64,000 nucleotides of DNA from Bog-793 sp963785415 (GTDB lineage: Bacteria; Actinomycetota; Acidimicrobiia; Acidimicrobiales; Bog-793), in assembly GCA_963785415.1 (NCBI GenBank), contig CAWAVB010000001.1, positions 1,984,001 to 2,048,000 of the forward strand, in the 5' to 3' direction. A model generated the notes under the pieces. It did no database searches. It had not been told where the DNA came from and was given only the letters and a program-made list of their open reading frames with translations. How positions within the stretch are numbered: the stretch's first letter is position 1; every line of letters starts with the position of its first letter. The position numbers and the translations under genes were made by a program. Of this stretch, positions 44,435 to 52,990 are shown in pieces.

Positions 44435-45959
44435 ATGACGACGACCGGCGCGACCCCGCGCGCGTGCGGCGCGTACCCGTAGCGCGAAGGCGACGCCGCA
44501 GGCGGTTCCGCCCAAGCGCGTCGCGCACGGCCCGCGCCGGCGCACGAAGATCGTCGCGACGATCGGGCCGGCATCCGACGCCGCCGAGACCCTCGTCCAG
44601 ATGGCGAAGGCGGGGATGGACGTCGCCCGGATCCCACTCGCCCACTCGTCGATGTCCGAGGCGATCGATCGCATCCGGCGCATCCGGGCCGTCGTCCCGC
44701 ACGTCGCGGTGCTCGCCGATCTTCCGGGCCCGAAGATCCGCTGCACGCGCTTTCCGGACGGCGGTGTCACGCTCGCCGCGGGGGACGAGATCGTCCTCGC
44801 TCCCGGGTCAGCGGCCCCGTCGAGCACGGCGAAGCGCGTCGGAGTGGCCCTCGACCAGGCGGTCACCGACCTCGAGGAGGGCGACCGGGTCGCGATCGGT
44901 GACGGGGGCGTCGCGCTCGTCGTCGTCGGACGCCGCGGCGACGACGCCGTCTGCGCCGTGGTGAGCGGCGGACGCGTCCAGGGCCAGCCCGGGGTGACGA
45001 TCCCGGCAAGCCGGATCTCGCTGTCGACGCCGACCCCGGAGGACATCGAGCGGACCCACGAGCTCGTCGCCGAGGGCGTCGACCTCATCGCCGTCTCCTT
45101 CGTCCGCTTCCCCGGCGACATGGAGGCCGCCCGCGCCGCCCTCGGGGGCGACAAGACGATGCTCATCGCCAAGATCGAGACGCCCGACGGCGTCGAGCAC
45201 CTCGACGCGATCCTGCGCGCGAGCGACGCCGTCATGGTCGCCCGCGGCGACCTCGGCGTGCGCGTCCCGCTCGAGGACGTGCCGCACATCCAGAAAGAGA
45301 TCATCCGCACCGGAGTCCGGCTCGGCATGCCGGTGATCACGGCGACCCAGATGCTCGAGTCGATGATCAACCTGCCGGTCCCGACCCGGGCAGAGGTGAC
45401 CGACGTCGCCAACGCCGTCCTCGACGGCACGAGCGCCGTCATGCTCTCGGCCGAGACCGCCATCGGCCGGTTCCCGGTCCGGACCTGCGAGACGATGGCC
45501 CGCATCGTGCTGCGCGCCGAGGAGGACTTCGACTACCTCGGGTGGGGATCCCACCTCGACCCCCAGGAGGTTGCCGGGGACGCGGCGGCGCCGGCGCGGG
45601 TCACCGCGGCGATCACGGCGGCCGGGTGGCGCGCCGCGCTCGAGATGGACGCCGTCGCCATCGTCGCCTGCACGCGGTCGGGCGCCACGGCACGGGCGAT
45701 CTCGCGGTTCCGGCCGCGCATGCGGATCGTCGCCGCGACGACCTCGCGGCGGGTCCAGCGCCAGCTCGCGCTGAGTTGGGGGGTCGAGACCGTCATCGTC
45801 GGCGACTCAGCCTCGACCGACGACGTCATCCGCCAGTCCGTCGAGGCGACGGTCGCGACGGGCGCCGCCGCGCCGGGCGACGTCGTCGTCGTCCTCGCCG
45901 GCTCGCCGCACTCCGAGGTCGTCGTGTCGAACACCCTCGAGGTGATCCGGGTCACCTAG
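44435..45959 (+). CDS. pyk: pyruvate kinase (with frameshift near its start)
   Basis: From ATG 44435 the protein reads MTTTGATPRA, then a stop. The correct core frame (RRTKIVATIGPAS onwards) has no start codon until ATG 44601, which would lose the conserved first strand. Adding one CG unit to the (CG)4 tract at 44457-44464 joins both into an intact protein of about 507 residues. Core motifs: DLPGPKIR, IAKIETPDG (catalytic Lys/Glu), VARGDLGV, TQMLESMINL and AVMLSAETAIGRFP, then the regulatory C-domain. It makes pyruvate and ATP from PEP. The usual RxNxSH potassium/substrate loop is RIPLAHS, an unusual variant. Convergent and overlapping with the B12 ATPase by 8 bp. Confidence 0.85.
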
Positions 45960-46764
45960 CACTTCCGGCCCCGGCCGGCCCCGGCCCGGGCCGGGGTCGC
46001 CGGCGGGGCAGGACGGCGATCCCGCCTTCGCCGTCGTCGATGACGCGCAGCTCGGCGCCGTAGTGGCGGGCGAGCGCCGCCTCCGTCAGGACCTCGCGCG
46101 CCGTACCGTCGGCGATGATCCTCCCGCCGGCGAGGAGCGCGAGGCGGTCGGCGAACTCGCCGGCGAGGGTGAGATCGTGCATCGCCGAGACGACGGTGAG
46201 CCCGTGCTCGTCGCGCAACTCGTCGACGAGCTCGAGGACGTGTTGGCCGTGGCCGACGTCGAGCGCCGCGGTCGGCTCGTCGAGGAGCAGGACCGGCGCC
46301 TCCTGGGCGAGCGCCCGGGCGAGCACGGCGCGCTGGGCCTCGCCGCCCGAGAGCGAGCCGAGGGTCCGCCCGGCGAGCCCGTCGAGGCCGAGACGGGTAA
46401 GCACCCCGGCGGTGACGGCGCGGTCGTGCCGGCTCTCCGTGCCGAAAAAGGCGATGTGCGGGGTCCGGCCGAGCGCCACGTAGTCGGTCACCGTCGTCGT
46501 CGCCGGCAGGACCGGACGCTGGGGGACATAGGCGACCGCCCGCGCCAGGCGTCGCCGGCTCGCCGTGTCGATCGCCTCGTCGTCGAAGCGCACCTCGCCG
46601 TGGTGGGCGACGAGGCCGCCGAGGGCGCGGAGCAGTGTCGTCTTGCCGCCGCCGTTCGGCCCGATGAGGCAGAGCCAACCGCCCGAGTCGACCTCGAGCG
46701 AGATGCCCGCGACGACCTCGTGGCCCTCGTAGGCGACGCGGAGCCCGGTAGCCGAGACCTTCAC
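45952..46764 (-). CDS. btuD: vitamin B12 ABC transporter ATP-binding protein
   Basis: 270 residues, FecE/BtuD family. Walker A IGPNGGGKTT near 38, Q-loop YVPQRP, signature LSGGEAQRAVLARA, Walker B VLLLDEPTAALD, H-loop AMHDLTLA. It drives import by the permease whose stop it overlaps (GTGA at 46761-46764). The promoter and riboswitch lie upstream of btuF, so this is the last gene of the btuF-btuC-btuD unit. A Pro/Gly-rich C-terminal tail of 20 residues is unremarkable. Confidence 0.9.
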   Translation of the reverse strand: MKVSATGLRVAYEGHEVVAGISLEVDSGGWLCLIGPNGGGKTTLLRALGGLVAHHGEVRFDDEAIDTASRRRLARAVAYVPQRPVLPATTTVTDYVALGRTPHIAFFGTESRHDRAVTAGVLTRLGLDGLAGRTLGSLSGGEAQRAVLARALAQEAPVLLLDEPTAALDVGHGQHVLELVDELRDEHGLTVVSAMHDLTLAGEFADRLALLAGGRIIADGTAREVLTEAALARHYGAELRVIDDGEGGIAVLPRRRPRPGPGPAGAGSAR

Positions 46765-47851
46765 GACGCCCGCCTCGACTGGCGCAGCACGACGAGGAAG
46801 AACGGCGCACCGACGAACGCCGTGACGACGCCGAGCGGCACCTCGGCGGGCGACAGGACGGTGCGGGCGACGAGGTCGGCGAGGATGAGGAACGCCGCGC
46901 CGCCGAGGATCGAAAGCGGCAGGATCCGCCGGTAGCTCGGACCGACGACGAGCCGGACGGTGTGCGGCACGATGATGCCGACGAAGCCGACGAGCCCGCT
47001 TACCGCGACGACCGCCGCCGTGGCGAGCGTCGAGGCGACGACGACGAGGAGGCGGACGCGTCCGGCCTTCACGCCAAGGCTGTCGGCCTCCTCGTCGCCG
47101 ACGGCCATCACGTCGAGGAGCCGGCGGCAGGCGAGGAGGATGGCGCCGCAGACGACGACGTAGGGGACGACGAGCCCGACCTCCTGCCAGTCCGCCGTGG
47201 AGAGCCCTCCGAGGATCCAGGAGTAGACCTGCTCGAGCGTCGCCGTGTTGCGTTGTTGGGTGTAGGTCTGGATCGCCGTGAAGAACGAGCCGACGGCGAC
47301 ACCGGCGAGGATGAGGCTCGTCGTCGTGCGCTGGCGCTGGCCGGAGCGGCCGAGCACGTAGGTGAGGGCGACGGCGACGAGCGCGCCGGCGAACGCGGCG
47401 AGCGGCACCGGATCGACCACCCACGACGTCGCGCCCGGCACGGCGGCGACGGCGATCGTCGCGCCGAGCCCGGCCCCGGCCGCCACGCCGAGCAGGTAGG
47501 GGTCGGCAAGGGGGTTCTGGAACACGCCCTGGTAGGAGGCCCCCGCCATGGCGAGGGTCGCGCCGACGAGGGCGCCGAGCACGACGCGGGGGCGCGGATC
47601 TGCCAGACGATCCCGGAGTCGAGTGCCGAGACGTGGCTGTGGTAGCCGAGGGGCAGTTTCGAGACGAGCACCGAGAGCACCGTCCCGGGCGACAGGTCCG
47701 CCGGCCCGATGAGCACCGACACGAGGGCCGCACCGGCGAGCACCACGCAGGCACCGACGAGGAGCCACGGGCCGAGGCGGGCCCGCGCCAGACCCGGCGT
47801 CGGCCCGCCCGCCCGCCGGGTCAGGCGCCGCCGTGCCGCTTGATCCGCCAC
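46761..47851 (-). CDS. btuC: vitamin B12 ABC transporter permease (single-base frameshift)
   Basis: Two frames make one FecCD-type permease. The first helix region (LARARLGPWLLVGACVV, VSKLPLGYHSHVSAL, GIVWQIRAP) is in one frame. From 47585 down the protein continues as RVVLGALVGATLAMAGASYQ and on through the remaining helices to 46761. The join falls at a run of five G at 47588-47592; one more G restores IRAPRVVLGALVG, the conserved BtuC region. GTG 47851 (VADQAARRR) is a likely start, overlapping btuF by 31 bp. About nine to ten transmembrane segments. Either an assembly error or a genuine null allele. Confidence 0.75.
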
Positions 47852-48813
47852 AGCGCGGCTTCGATGTCCCGGGCGAGGACGACGACCCGGGGGCCCCAAC
47901 GCGAGGCGATGTCGTCGTTCAGCCCGACGACGGCCCCGTCGCGCACGGCGGCGACGCTTCCCCACCCCGGTCGGGCCGCGACGGTGTGCGCCGACTGGCC
48001 GCAGCAGATCGTGTCGGCGAGGAAGATGATCCGGGGGTCGGCCTTCACGATGTACTCGTCGGAGAGCTGCGGGTAGCCGCTCGACGCGCCCTTGGCGGCG
48101 TCCGCGATGTCCCGTAGCCCGAACATCTTGAGCAGCTGGCCGACATAGGTCGACGACGTGACCGAGTAGAAGTCCGTCTCAAGTTCGAAGTAGTAGGTCT
48201 CGGGCGGGGAAAAGCGCGGCGCGCCGGCGATCGCCGCCGCGATCTCGGCGCGCATGCGCCGCACGAGTGCGACCGCCCGGCCGGCGTGGCCGGTGACCCT
48301 CCCGAGCGCCTCGATCTGGGCGTAGGTGCCGGCGAGATCCGTCGCAGCCGGTTCGAGCAGGACGCGCACTCCGAGCGCGGCGAGCGACTTCACGAACCCC
48401 TCGGGGTTGTAGGAGACGACGACGAGATCGGGGTTGTAGCGCGCGATCGCCTCGATGTTCGGTTCGAGGCCCGAGAGCTTCGTGCGCGGGGCGTCAGCCG
48501 GGTAGTCGGAGTCTTCGTCGACGGCGACCACCTGGCGGCCCGCACCGATCGCGTAGAGCATCTCGGTCGCTGTCGGCGAGAGCGAGATGATCCGGTCCGG
48601 TGGCGTTGTTGTCGCCCCGATCGCGGCCGCGCTCGCGTGGCGCATGGCGTGGTCCGGGCGGATCGCGGCCTGGGTGGCTGATCCTGTGAGCAGCGACGCC
48701 AGGACCGCGACGGCGGCACCGGCGACGAGAAGGCCCCTCGGCCGTGGGGCCCGGCTTGTCCGCACCCGGGATCGCGGCGCGCGCCACCTCCCTAAACGGT
48801 CGAACGTGTTCAC
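47821..48813 (-). CDS. btuF: vitamin B12-binding protein (BtuF-type)
   Basis: 330 residues from GTG 48813 with GGAGG just upstream. A long basic N-terminus leads into a signal/anchor helix (about 26-48) without a lipobox Cys. The helical-backbone metal-receptor domain has RIISLSPTATEMLYAIGAGR, DYPADAPRTKLSG, NIEAIARYNPDLVVVS and PGWGSVAAVRDG. It binds the corrinoid outside the cell and hands it to the permease. A cobalamin riboswitch 130 bp upstream identifies the ligand class. Confidence 0.87.
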   Translation of the reverse strand: MNTFDRLGRWRAPRSRVRTSRAPRPRGLLVAGAAVAVLASLLTGSATQAAIRPDHAMRHASAAAIGATTTPPDRIISLSPTATEMLYAIGAGRQVVAVDEDSDYPADAPRTKLSGLEPNIEAIARYNPDLVVVSYNPEGFVKSLAALGVRVLLEPAATDLAGTYAQIEALGRVTGHAGRAVALVRRMRAEIAAAIAGAPRFSPPETYYFELETDFYSVTSSTYVGQLLKMFGLRDIADAAKGASSGYPQLSDEYIVKADPRIIFLADTICCGQSAHTVAARPGWGSVAAVRDGAVVGLNDDIASRWGPRVVVLARDIEAALWRIKRHGGA

Positions 48814-48875
48814 ATCCCGCTCCTCCTGGCCGAGCGCGCGGCCTGTCGGTCGGCCTCACCCTCGGAGCGGGGACA

Positions 48876-48896
48876 CCCCCGGGAAGGTCCCAGGGG
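48876..48896 (-). promoter_or_regulatory. very stable hairpin between riboswitch and btuF
   Basis: In the transcript CCCCUGGGA - CCU - UCCCGGGGG forms nine pairs with a 3-nt loop, 48 nt after the riboswitch and about 60 nt before the btuF start. It is likely the expression platform, either a terminator without U tract or a translation-blocking structure. Confidence 0.5.
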
Positions 48897-48944
48897 CGCT
48901 GCACCTTGCAGCCGCCAACCTTGACGCGAGGCTCGACATCTCCT

Positions 48945-49117
48945 CCCGAGGCAGGTCTCCTGACTCCCGGATCAACGCTTCCCCGTGCCTTCCCAGGACC
49001 GGTGTCCCAGTGGCGTCGCTCGGGTTCGCTCCCCGGTCACAGTGGCGCGACCGTGCCGGACTCCCACCGGCTTCCCTTTTCGGCCACCGGCTCAACGTCG
49101 CCGGCGGCTACCTCGGG
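48945..49117 (-). promoter_or_regulatory. cobalamin (adenosylcobalamin) riboswitch
   Basis: On the minus strand the leader contains GGGAAGCCGGTGGGAGTCCG and GCGCCACTGTGACCGG in the 5' half, then the B12-box GTCAGGAGACCTGCC at the 3' end (48950-48964). The closing P1 stem pairs CCCGAGG (49117-49111) with CCTCGGG (48951-48945). This is the standard cobalamin riboswitch order. It should shut off btuF-btuC-btuD when B12 is plentiful. Confidence 0.93.
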
Positions 49118-49153
49118 TGCTACGCAATTCGTGCAGCGGCGACATTCTGCACG

Positions 49154-49170
49154 GCACCCCCGACGGGTGC
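49154..49170 (-). terminator. probable terminator hairpin after the iron permease gene
   Basis: GCACCC - GTCGG - GGGTGC (minus strand) forms six pairs immediately after the FTR1 stop at 49177 and before the riboswitch. No T tract. It separates the iron permease transcript from the B12 operon. Confidence 0.5.
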
Positions 49171-49176
49171 AACCAC

Positions 49177-50043
49177 CTAGGACGCCTCGTTCGTTGCCCG
49201 GCCGCCCGCGCCGCCCCGGCCGGCGCGCCGGGCCCGGGCGTCGCGCCGGCTGAGGGTGACGAAGACGGTGACCGCGGTCGCCGCGTAGGCGAGGTAGGCG
49301 ATGAGCTGGAGCGCCGTCGGCTGGTCGGCGTAGCCGACGAGGGAGTGGAACACGTCGCCGATCGAGGAGCCCTCCGAAAGCTGCCGGCTCGTGTCCCACA
49401 GGTGGCCCGAGAGGATGTGGACCCAGCCGAGCTGCTGGAGGTTCTCGACGATGTCGGCGACGAGGCCGGCGGCGAAGATCATGAGCACCGTCCCGACGAC
49501 GGTGAAAAAGATCCCGAGGTTGACCCTCCGGCCGAGCCGGTAGATGGCGAAGGAGAACCCGAGCGCGCCGACGAGCCCGGCGACCGCCCCGACAAGCGTG
49601 CCGCGGGTGCCGGCGGCGAAGACGATCGCCAGGGTGAACACCGCCGTCTCGAGGCCCTCCCGCCCGACCGCCTGGAAGGCGAGGAGGCCGAGGCCGTAGC
49701 GCTCGCGCCGCCCGAGCGCCCGGTCGGCGCGGGCGGCGAGGTCGCGGGACATCGAACGGGCGTGCCGGCGCATCCAGAACGTCATGTAGGTGAGCACGAC
49801 GACGGCGAGGGCGTAGGTTGCCGTCTCGAAGATCGTCTGGACCCGCGATCCGCTGTAGGAGTGGATCGTGTAGTAGGCGGCGAACCCGCCGGCGGTGGCG
49901 AGCCCGACGGCGAGGCCGACGCCGACGAAGATGTCGCGGAAGTGGCGGCGCTGGCCCGTGCGGTCGAGGTACGAGAGCAGGATCGCGACGATGATGCTGG
50001 CCTCAGTGCCTTCGCGCAGGAAGATGACGAACGTCGCGAGCAA
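49177..50043 (-). CDS. FTR1-family iron permease
   Basis: 288 residues from TTG 50043, giving MLATFVIFLREGTEAS, the usual FTR1 N-terminus; the open frame runs to 50136, but those 31 residues are unlike the family and cover the promoter. Seven hydrophobic segments. Both iron-binding motifs are present: REGTE near 11 and REGLE near 145. It transports ferric iron, usually with a partner (EfeO/EfeB or a multicopper oxidase) that is not seen here. Divergent from the peroxiredoxin gene. The last 25 residues are a cytosolic basic tail. Confidence 0.88.
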   Translation of the reverse strand: MLATFVIFLREGTEASIIVAILLSYLDRTGQRRHFRDIFVGVGLAVGLATAGGFAAYYTIHSYSGSRVQTIFETATYALAVVVLTYMTFWMRRHARSMSRDLAARADRALGRRERYGLGLLAFQAVGREGLETAVFTLAIVFAAGTRGTLVGAVAGLVGALGFSFAIYRLGRRVNLGIFFTVVGTVLMIFAAGLVADIVENLQQLGWVHILSGHLWDTSRQLSEGSSIGDVFHSLVGYADQPTALQLIAYLAYAATAVTVFVTLSRRDARARRAGRGGAGGRATNEAS

Positions 50044-50065
50044 CCGGCCCCCCGAAATCCCAATT

Positions 50066-50102
50066 TCAGGTGTACTTGATATCTGACATCCAGTCAACCT
50101 GA
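50066..50102. promoter_or_regulatory. inverted repeat in the FTR1/peroxiredoxin divergent region
   Basis: TCAGGTGTAC (50066-50075) and GTCAACCTGA (50093-50102) are inverted copies (8 of 10 match) spaced by 17 bp. On the minus strand the second contains TTGAC and the first TACACC, so both may lie on the FTR1 -35 and -10. AGGT...ACCT half-sites resemble DtxR/IdeR half-sites, but the spacing is not that of a standard IdeR box. Confidence 0.35.
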
Positions 50103-50212
50103 TATTCGTGGTTAACTGGAAATCGGCGGGGAGCATCGCCGCGTTGTTTGCCTATGGTGGATCGCGGGCCCGTTCCGTGGACAGGGCCGGCCGACGAGGG
50201 AGGAGGGCGGAC

Positions 50213-50695
50213 TTGACGATCGCTGTGGGGCAGCGCATCCCCGATGTCGAGCTGCGCACGATGGAGTCGAACGGGCCGCAGCCGGTCCGCAGCACGGACG
50301 TGCTGGGGCACGGGCGGGTGGTCGTCTTCGGGTTGCCGGGCGCGTTCACGCCGACGTGCACCGACTTCCACCTGCCGGGATTCGTCATGCGCGCCGAGGA
50401 GATGAAGGCGAAGGGGGTCGACGTCATCGCCTGTGTCTCGGTGAACGACGCCTGGGTGATGGATGCCTGGGGCTCCTACCGCCGGGTCGGCGACAAGGTG
50501 CTCATGCTCGCCGATGGCAACGGCGAGTTCACCCGGGCGCTCGGGCTCGACGAGGACCTGTCGGCGAGCGGGCTCGGCGTGCGTTCGCAGCGCTACGCCG
50601 CCGTGCTCGACGACGGCGTCGTCACCTACCTCGGCATTGAGCCCGGGCCCGGGCTCTCGGTGAGCGGCGCCGAGGCGGTGCTCGAGGCCCTGTGA
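50213..50695 (+). CDS. peroxiredoxin (Prx5/AhpC-TSA type)
   Basis: 160 residues from TTG 50213, preceded by AGGAGGG. The active-site loop PGAFTPTCTDFHLPGF holds the peroxidatic Cys near 47, with the Prx5 form of the motif. VSVNDAWVMDAWG and RSQRYAAVLDDG match the family. It reduces hydrogen peroxide or organic peroxides. Paired divergently with an iron permease, a sensible combination because iron import raises oxidative stress. No clear resolving Cys near the C-terminus, so it is probably a 1-Cys or atypical type. Confidence 0.92.
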   Translation: MTIAVGQRIPDVELRTMESNGPQPVRSTDVLGHGRVVVFGLPGAFTPTCTDFHLPGFVMRAEEMKAKGVDVIACVSVNDAWVMDAWGSYRRVGDKVLMLADGNGEFTRALGLDEDLSASGLGVRSQRYAAVLDDGVVTYLGIEPGPGLSVSGAEAVLEAL

Positions 50696-50724
50696 GGTCC
50701 CGACGGCGGGACGCACGGGAGGGG

Positions 50725-50760
50725 TTGACATGATTGTGAGTGGTTACTAACATCGTTGAT
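50725..50760 (+). promoter_or_regulatory. tetR promoter with overlapping operator
   Basis: TTGACA (50725-50730), a 17-bp spacer and TAACAT (50748-50753) form a good sigma-70-type promoter. The site TGAGTGGTTACTA (50737-50749) fills the spacer and enters the -10; it matches, in reverse orientation and 11 of 13 bases, the site at 51435-51447. Transcription would begin about 50760, right at the GTG start at 50761. Confidence 0.6.
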
Positions 50761-51393
50761 GTGACCGCCGACCCGGGTCTTGCGACACCGGTCCCGAAGC
50801 GCAGCGGGCTGCGGATGACCGCCGACGAACGGCGCGCCGCCGTCCTCCAGTCCGCACTGAAGGTCTTCGCCCGCGACGGCATCGCCGGGGCGTCGACCGA
50901 GGAGATCGCCGCCGGGGCGGGGATCTCCCAGCCGTATCTGTTCCGGCTCTTCGGGACGAAAAAGGAGCTCTTCTTGGAGACCGTCGCGCTTGGCTGCGCG
51001 GCGATCATCCGGTCGTTCCGGCAGGCGAGCGAGGGTCTCGAAGGCGCCGAGGCGCTCGAGGCGATGGGCCGGAGCTACCCCGCGCTCATCACCAACCACG
51101 ACCTGCTCCTCATCCAGCTGCAGGGCTACGCGGCGTCGGGCGACCCGGAGATCCGCGCCTTCACGTCGGGCCAGTTCGCGAACATCGTCCACTACGTCGC
51201 CGACCGCACCGGACTCGGGCCGGCGGCGATGCGGGAGTTCTTCGCCCAGGGGATGCTCTGCAACCTCGTCGCCGCGCTCGAGCTCGCAGGCGTCGAGGAG
51301 CTCTGGAGCGACCTCCAGGACAACCCGTTCGTGAAGGCCATGCACGGCCCGTTCTTCGCCCGCCGCGGCGCCGAGCCGCCGACCGCCGACTAG
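50761..51393 (+). CDS. TetR-family transcriptional regulator
   Basis: 210 residues from GTG 50761, chosen because the promoter predicts a leaderless transcript there; GTG 50740 is also in frame but lies in the operator. HTH domain about 20-65 (ERRAAVLQSALKVFARDG, STEEIAAGAGISQPYLFRLFGTKKELF). The C-terminal ligand-binding domain (70-205) has no recognised specificity. It probably represses its own gene and the MFS exporter downstream, both of which carry the same operator-like site, and releases on binding an exported drug or metabolite. Confidence 0.9.
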   Translation: MTADPGLATPVPKRSGLRMTADERRAAVLQSALKVFARDGIAGASTEEIAAGAGISQPYLFRLFGTKKELFLETVALGCAAIIRSFRQASEGLEGAEALEAMGRSYPALITNHDLLLIQLQGYAASGDPEIRAFTSGQFANIVHYVADRTGLGPAAMREFFAQGMLCNLVAALELAGVEELWSDLQDNPFVKAMHGPFFARRGAEPPTAD

Positions 51394-51434
51394 GCCGGTA
51401 CCGCCTCTCCGAGTTCCGTTGTGCAATCGATAAC

Positions 51435-51447
51435 TAGTGACTACTCA
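51435..51447. promoter_or_regulatory. operator-like site upstream of the MFS transporter gene
   Basis: TAGTGACTACTCA, whose reverse complement TGAGTAGTCACTA matches TGAGTGGTTACTA at the tetR promoter (differences are two transitions). It lies 28 bp before the MFS start codon, in the position of the -10 to leader region. Confidence 0.55.
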
Positions 51448-51474
51448 ATACCAAGAAGAGCGAAGGAGGGCAGT

Positions 51475-52926
51475 GTGATCACCAGTGACGCAGCTCGAGC
51501 CCGGAGCGCCGGATCCGCCCGCCGGCCCCGTTCGACCGTCTTCTGGGCGATCCTCATCACCGGTGTGGCGCAGTTCATGGCGGCGCTCGACAATCTCGTC
51601 GTCACGACGGCGCTGCCGGTGATCCGTCGCAGCCTCGGAACCGGTCTCGCCGGCCTCGAGTGGACGGTCAACGCGTTCACGCTGACCTTCGCCGTGTTCT
51701 TGCTCACGGGCGCCGCGCTCGGTGACCGCTTCGGCCGGCGCCGGATGTTCGTCGTCGGGCTCGCGCTCTTCACTGTCTCGTCCGCCGCGGCCGCGCTCGC
51801 GCCGAACATCGACGCGCTCGTCGCGGCCCGCGCCTTCCAGGGAGCCGGTGGCGCGCTCATCGTGCCGCTCTCGCTGACACTGCTGTCGGCCGGGGTGCCC
51901 GCGGCGCGCCGCGACATCGCGCTTGGCATCTGGGGTGCCCTCGGCGGGCTCGCCGTCGCCGTCGGGCCGCTCGTCGGCGGTGCCGTCGTCCAGGGATTGT
52001 CGTGGCACTGGATCTTCTGGATCAACGTCCCGATCGGGATCGCGCTCGTACCGCTCGCCAGGTTCCGCCTCGCCGAGTCCTTTGGTGACCGCCGGCCGCT
52101 CGACGTCACCGGCGTCGTCCTGGCGAGCGCGGGGCTTTTCGGGGTCGTGTTCGGCCTCGTTCGGGGCGGTGCGCTCGGCTGGGGGAGCGACGAGGTGCTC
52201 GCCGGATTCGCCGCCGGAGCCGCGGCGCTCGCCGGGTTCTTCCTGACCGAGCACCGCTCCGCCCATCCGATGCTGCCGCTCCGGCTGTTCCGACTGCGGA
52301 GCTTCTCGGTCGTGAACGGCGTCTCGGTGTTCATGAGCTTCGGGATGTTCGGGTCGATCTTCTTCCTCGCCCAGTTCCTCCAGACGGTCCAGCACTACTC
52401 GCCGCTCTCCGCGGGGATCCGGACGCTGCCTTGGACGGCGATGCCCGTCGTCGTCGCGCCGGCCGCGGGACTGCTCGTCGAGCGGCTCGGCGGGCGCGCG
52501 CTCATCGCGACGGGGCTCGCCCTGCAGGCGGTCGGGCTCGGATGGATCGCCGTCGTGCTCACGCCGACGACGCCGTACGTGGACTTCATCCCGGCCTTCG
52601 TCTTGTCCGGCGTCGGGATGTCGCTCTTTTTCGTCCCGGTCGCCTCCGTCGTCCTCGGCGCGGTGCCCCGTGTCGCCGAGGGCGTCGCCTCGGGAACGAA
52701 CAACGCCCTGCGCGAACTCGGCGGGGTGCTCGGGATTTCCGTCTTGGGCGCAGTGTTCGCGAGCTTCGGGAGCTACACGAGCGGCGCGAGCTACGTCACC
52801 GGGCTCATGCCGGCGCTGCGCGTCGGTATCGGCGTCGTCGCCGTCGGCGCGTTGCTCGCGCACCTGCTTCCGGGCCGGCGCCAAACCGACCCGCTGCTCG
52901 CGGCGTCGGCGCTGGAGGCGGCGTGA
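51475..52926 (+). CDS. MFS multidrug transporter (DHA2/EmrB-QacA type, about 14 helices)
   Basis: 483 residues from GTG 51475, preceded by AAGGAGGG at 6 bp. Fourteen hydrophobic segments from about 25 to 465. Family motifs: LDNLVVTTALPVI in helix 1 (motif D1), GDRFGRRRMF between helices 2 and 3 (motif A), and GPLVGGAVVQGLSWHWIFWI around helix 5 (motif C, exporters). It exports drugs or metabolites using the proton gradient. Controlled by the adjacent TetR protein by the shared operator site. The substrate is not deducible. Confidence 0.92.
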   Translation: MITSDAARARSAGSARRPRSTVFWAILITGVAQFMAALDNLVVTTALPVIRRSLGTGLAGLEWTVNAFTLTFAVFLLTGAALGDRFGRRRMFVVGLALFTVSSAAAALAPNIDALVAARAFQGAGGALIVPLSLTLLSAGVPAARRDIALGIWGALGGLAVAVGPLVGGAVVQGLSWHWIFWINVPIGIALVPLARFRLAESFGDRRPLDVTGVVLASAGLFGVVFGLVRGGALGWGSDEVLAGFAAGAAALAGFFLTEHRSAHPMLPLRLFRLRSFSVVNGVSVFMSFGMFGSIFFLAQFLQTVQHYSPLSAGIRTLPWTAMPVVVAPAAGLLVERLGGRALIATGLALQAVGLGWIAVVLTPTTPYVDFIPAFVLSGVGMSLFFVPVASVVLGAVPRVAEGVASGTNNALRELGGVLGISVLGAVFASFGSYTSGASYVTGLMPALRVGIGVVAVGALLAHLLPGRRQTDPLLAASALEAA

Positions 52927-52990
52927 CGCGCCTTTCCGCCGAGGTCGGGGCGCCTTCGAGTCGCGTCGGCCGACCGATTAGATTCAAGGC

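Noticed and set aside
42848..45505. 885-codon open frame antisense to pmbA and pyk
   Set aside because: Low-complexity composition without motifs; both sense genes are convincing.
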